Source: Aquabacter sp040049275 (lineage in GTDB: Bacteria; Pseudomonadota; Alphaproteobacteria; Rhizobiales; Xanthobacteraceae). Taken from it: a stretch of 64,000 nucleotides of DNA. Location: the NCBI RefSeq assembly GCF_040049275.1, contig NZ_JBDZDT010000008.1, forward strand, positions 248,001 to 312,000, read 5' to 3'. Under the pieces are notes generated by a model that made no database searches, was not told the DNA's origin, and saw only the letters and a list, made by a program, of their open reading frames with translations. This document shows, in pieces, positions 62,167 through 64,000 of the stretch. Each line of letters opens with the position of its first letter. The stretch's first letter is position 1. Position numbers and translations under genes: made by a program.

Positions 62167-63702
62167 TCAGGCGGCGCTGGCGTCGGCCTCGTACTCGCCG
62201 GCCACCAATTGGCGGCGCAGCAGCTTGCCGACCGGGGATTTCGGGATTTCCTTGACGAACTCGATGCGGCGCGGCCGCTTGAAGTTGGCAAGGCCGGAGC
62301 TGCGGCAATGGGCGTCCAGCTCGGCGGCCGAGACGTCGCCGCGACGCTGCACGAAGGCCACGACGATCTTGCCCCAGCGCTCGTCCGGCAGGCCGACCAC
62401 GGCCACCTCGGCGACGCCCGGATGGAGCGACAGGCAGCTCTCGATCTCCACGGGCGAGACGTTCTCGCCGCCGGTGATGATCATGTCGTCCACGCGGCCG
62501 GTGACGAACAGGTCGCCGTCGGCGTCGAAGAAACCGGTGTCGCCGGTGAAGTACCAGCCATCCCGCAGCGACTTCTCGTTGGCGTCGGGCCGGCGCCAAT
62601 AGCCCTCGAACGCCTCGTCGCTCAGCGCCAAAGCGATGATCTCGCCTTCCTCGCCGTCCGCTGCGCGCTCAGTGGGCGAGGACGCCCCGAGCTTCACCAC
62701 CCGGATCATCTGGTTGAGCCCGGCCTTGCCGGCGGAGCCGGGCTTTGCCGCCGCGTCCTGGTCGATGGTGAAGGTGTAGATCTCGGACGAGCCGTAATGG
62801 TTGACGAACAGGTCCGGCTTGAATGCCTTGACCAGCGTCTTCAGCAGCCCGTCCGTCATGGGCGCGCCGGCGAAGCCCAGCTTGCGCACGCTGGAGACGT
62901 CGGTGCCGGCGAAGCGTTCGTGATGGGCCACGTCGTGATAGAGCGTCGGCACCAGATAGAGGTTGGTGATGCGCTCCCGCTCTATCAGCTCCAGCGCGCG
63001 CGCCACGTCGAAGCGTGGCAGGCAGACGAAGGTGCCGCCGATGAGCGACATGGCGATGAGCGAGCGCACGCCCATGGTGTGATAGAGCGGCATGACGCCG
63101 AGCGTGCGCTCGCCATTGCCATAGAGGTTCTGCGCCACGTGCGCGATGCCCGCCATGCGCTCGGCCCGGTGGCGGCGCGGCACACCCTTCGGCTTGGCGG
63201 TGGTGCCCGAGGTGTAGAGCATCAGCGACCAGTCGTCGGCATTCGCCTGCGGGACTGCGGTGGGCACGACGCGCCCGGCCATGTGCTCGAAGGTCGAGGA
63301 TGCGGGGCCGGCATCGGCGCCGACCGCGATCAGCGGCACGCCCGCGGCAAGGCCGCTCTCGGCGACAGCCGCTGCCGACGCCGCTTCGAACGCCAGCGCC
63401 TTGGCGTCCGCATTCTCGATCACGTAGTCGATTTCATCGGGCTTCGCGCGCCAGTTGATGGGCGTCATGATGATGCCTGCAAACTGGCACGCCCAATGGA
63501 GCGTCGCGGCCTCCCAGCGGTTTTGCAGCACGGTCACGAGATGGTCGCCGCGGCCAAGGCCCATCTCCCCCAGCGACGCCGCCACGGAGGAGATGCGGAC
63601 GAGCCATTGCGCGTAGGTCAGGCGCACGTCGCCGTCGACGATGGCGAGCGCGTCGGGATTGCGCGCGACGCTGGCAAGGAAGCTGGTACCGAGATCAAAC
63701 AT
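62167..63702 (-). CDS. AMP-forming acyl-CoA synthetase/ligase
   Basis: A 511-residue ANL-family enzyme. The nucleotide loop LMLYTSGTTAKPKGVPRRH (about 177-195), the adenine-pocket region LFVNHYGSSEIYTF, the hinge GWYFTGDTGFFDADGDLFVT with GRVDDMIITGGENVSPVEIE, and the catalytic Lys in PKSPVGKLLRRQLV are all present. It converts a carboxylic acid, ATP and CoA to the acyl-CoA. Substrate range cannot be set, but the operon (Liv importer, crotonase, molybdenum-hydroxylase subunit) suggests an aromatic, hydroxyaromatic or cyclic acid. Its start overlaps the iron-sulfur gene by 8 bp. Confidence 0.9.
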   Translation of the reverse strand: MFDLGTSFLASVARNPDALAIVDGDVRLTYAQWLVRISSVAASLGEMGLGRGDHLVTVLQNRWEAATLHWACQFAGIIMTPINWRAKPDEIDYVIENADAKALAFEAASAAAVAESGLAAGVPLIAVGADAGPASSTFEHMAGRVVPTAVPQANADDWSLMLYTSGTTAKPKGVPRRHRAERMAGIAHVAQNLYGNGERTLGVMPLYHTMGVRSLIAMSLIGGTFVCLPRFDVARALELIERERITNLYLVPTLYHDVAHHERFAGTDVSSVRKLGFAGAPMTDGLLKTLVKAFKPDLFVNHYGSSEIYTFTIDQDAAAKPGSAGKAGLNQMIRVVKLGASSPTERAADGEEGEIIALALSDEAFEGYWRRPDANEKSLRDGWYFTGDTGFFDADGDLFVTGRVDDMIITGGENVSPVEIESCLSLHPGVAEVAVVGLPDERWGKIVVAFVQRRGDVSAAELDAHCRSSGLANFKRPRRIEFVKEIPKSPVGKLLRRQLVAGEYEADASAA

Positions 63703-64000
63703 GCGCGTCGCTCCCCCTTAGGATGGCGGCCGCGTCCAGCACGGCGGCGACGATGGCCGTGTATCCGGTACAGCGGCAGAGATGGCCGCCGACCACGTCG
63801 CGCACCTGCGCCTCGTCCGGGTCCGGCGCGGCCTTCAGGAAGGCATCGACGGACATGAGGATGCCGGCGGTACAGAAGCCGCAGTGCAAGGCGTGGTGGC
63901 GGCGGAAAGCGTCCTGGAGCACCGAGAGCCGGTCCGGCGCGGGCGCGAGGCCCTCGACGGTGCGCACCTCGCAGCCTTCGAGCTGGATCGCCAGCGTGAG
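63695..64000 (-). CDS. (2Fe-2S) subunit of a xanthine-oxidase-family molybdenum hydroxylase, C-terminal part
   Basis: The C-terminal 101 or so residues are in the window; the coding frame runs off the right edge (upstream LTLAIQLEGCEVRTVEGLA continues the family pattern). The second iron-sulfur cluster motif is present: CGFCTAGILMS and, about 30 residues on, HLCRCTGYTAIV. Such small subunits (CoxS/HcrC/XdhA type) pass electrons between the molybdenum and FAD subunits. Given the downstream ligase and crotonase, partners such as 4-hydroxybenzoyl-CoA-reductase- or nicotinate-dehydrogenase-like enzymes are possible; the large subunit beyond the edge would decide. Confidence 0.88.
   Translation of the reverse strand, partial: LTLAIQLEGCEVRTVEGLAPAPDRLSVLQDAFRRHHALHCGFCTAGILMSVDAFLKAAPDPDEAQVRDVVGGHLCRCTGYTAIVAAVLDAAAILRGSDAHV

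Noticed and set aside
61315..63858. 847-codon plus-strand open frame opposite the crotonase and acyl-CoA ligase genes
   Set aside because: The minus-strand frames carry clear family motifs; the plus-strand product is compositionally biased and matches nothing.

Overview
The window is high in G+C (mid-60s percent by eye) and densely coded, with many ATGA stop/start overlaps. It carries a large load of solute-uptake and catabolic operons: three branched-chain-amino-acid-type (Liv) ABC systems, one of them cut by the window edge, three Bug/TctC-type tricarboxylate-type binding proteins, and one TctAB permease pair. This suggests a metabolically versatile alphaproteobacterium, probably Hyphomicrobiales and perhaps Xanthobacteraceae-like. 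That placement is inference from style, since no marker gene is present. I saw no rRNA, tRNA, insertion sequence, phage or CRISPR array.

Layout. 1-7.95 kb: the tail of a Liv binding protein, an FAD monooxygenase, a FUSC-type exporter, and a TetR gene divergent from an ABC-F ATPase across a perfect 15-bp-arm palindrome; then a divergent MDR oxidoreductase/LysR pair. 8.0-14.7 kb: a Liv ABC operon fused to a signal-less NMT1-like protein and an SsuD-like flavin monooxygenase, probably for uptake and cleavage of an organosulfur compound, with a decayed SsuD-like tail just upstream. 14.9-16.8 kb: an aspartate-dehydrogenase (NadX)-like protein and a D-2-hydroxyacid dehydrogenase.

16.85-22.9 kb holds the most unusual unit: a clear TPP (thiamine pyrophosphate) riboswitch followed by six tightly packed genes. 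These are LuxE-like acyl-protein synthetase, LuxC-like acyl reductase, an ABC ATPase/permease/NMT1-type binding protein, and a short-chain dehydrogenase. Read together they look like import of a thiamine-related carboxylic acid, its activation, reduction to the aldehyde and then to the alcohol. I do not know of a described salvage route of this kind.

22.9-27.1 kb: a GntR regulator, Bug binding protein, tartrate/D-malate-type dehydrogenase and FMN hydroxyacid oxidase. 27.1-40.6 kb: an AT-rich upstream region and a 12.8-kb gene for a giant type V autotransporter with internal duplications. 40.9-44.2 kb: a CynX/NimT-type MFS carrier and a secreted serralysin-like zinc protease with RTX and DUF4114-like parts.

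44.3-52.9 kb: two divergent catabolic units. One has a split transketolase, Bug protein, CMD-family protein and TctBA. The other has an AroE-like dehydrogenase, GldA-like dehydrogenase and GntR regulator. 53.0-56.6 kb: a UbiD-type decarboxylase divergent from LysR plus an orphan Bug protein. 56.6-64 kb: a minus-strand operon with a Liv ABC importer, enoyl-CoA hydratase, acyl-CoA ligase and the start of a molybdenum-hydroxylase iron-sulfur subunit, consistent with CoA-dependent breakdown of an aromatic or related acid.
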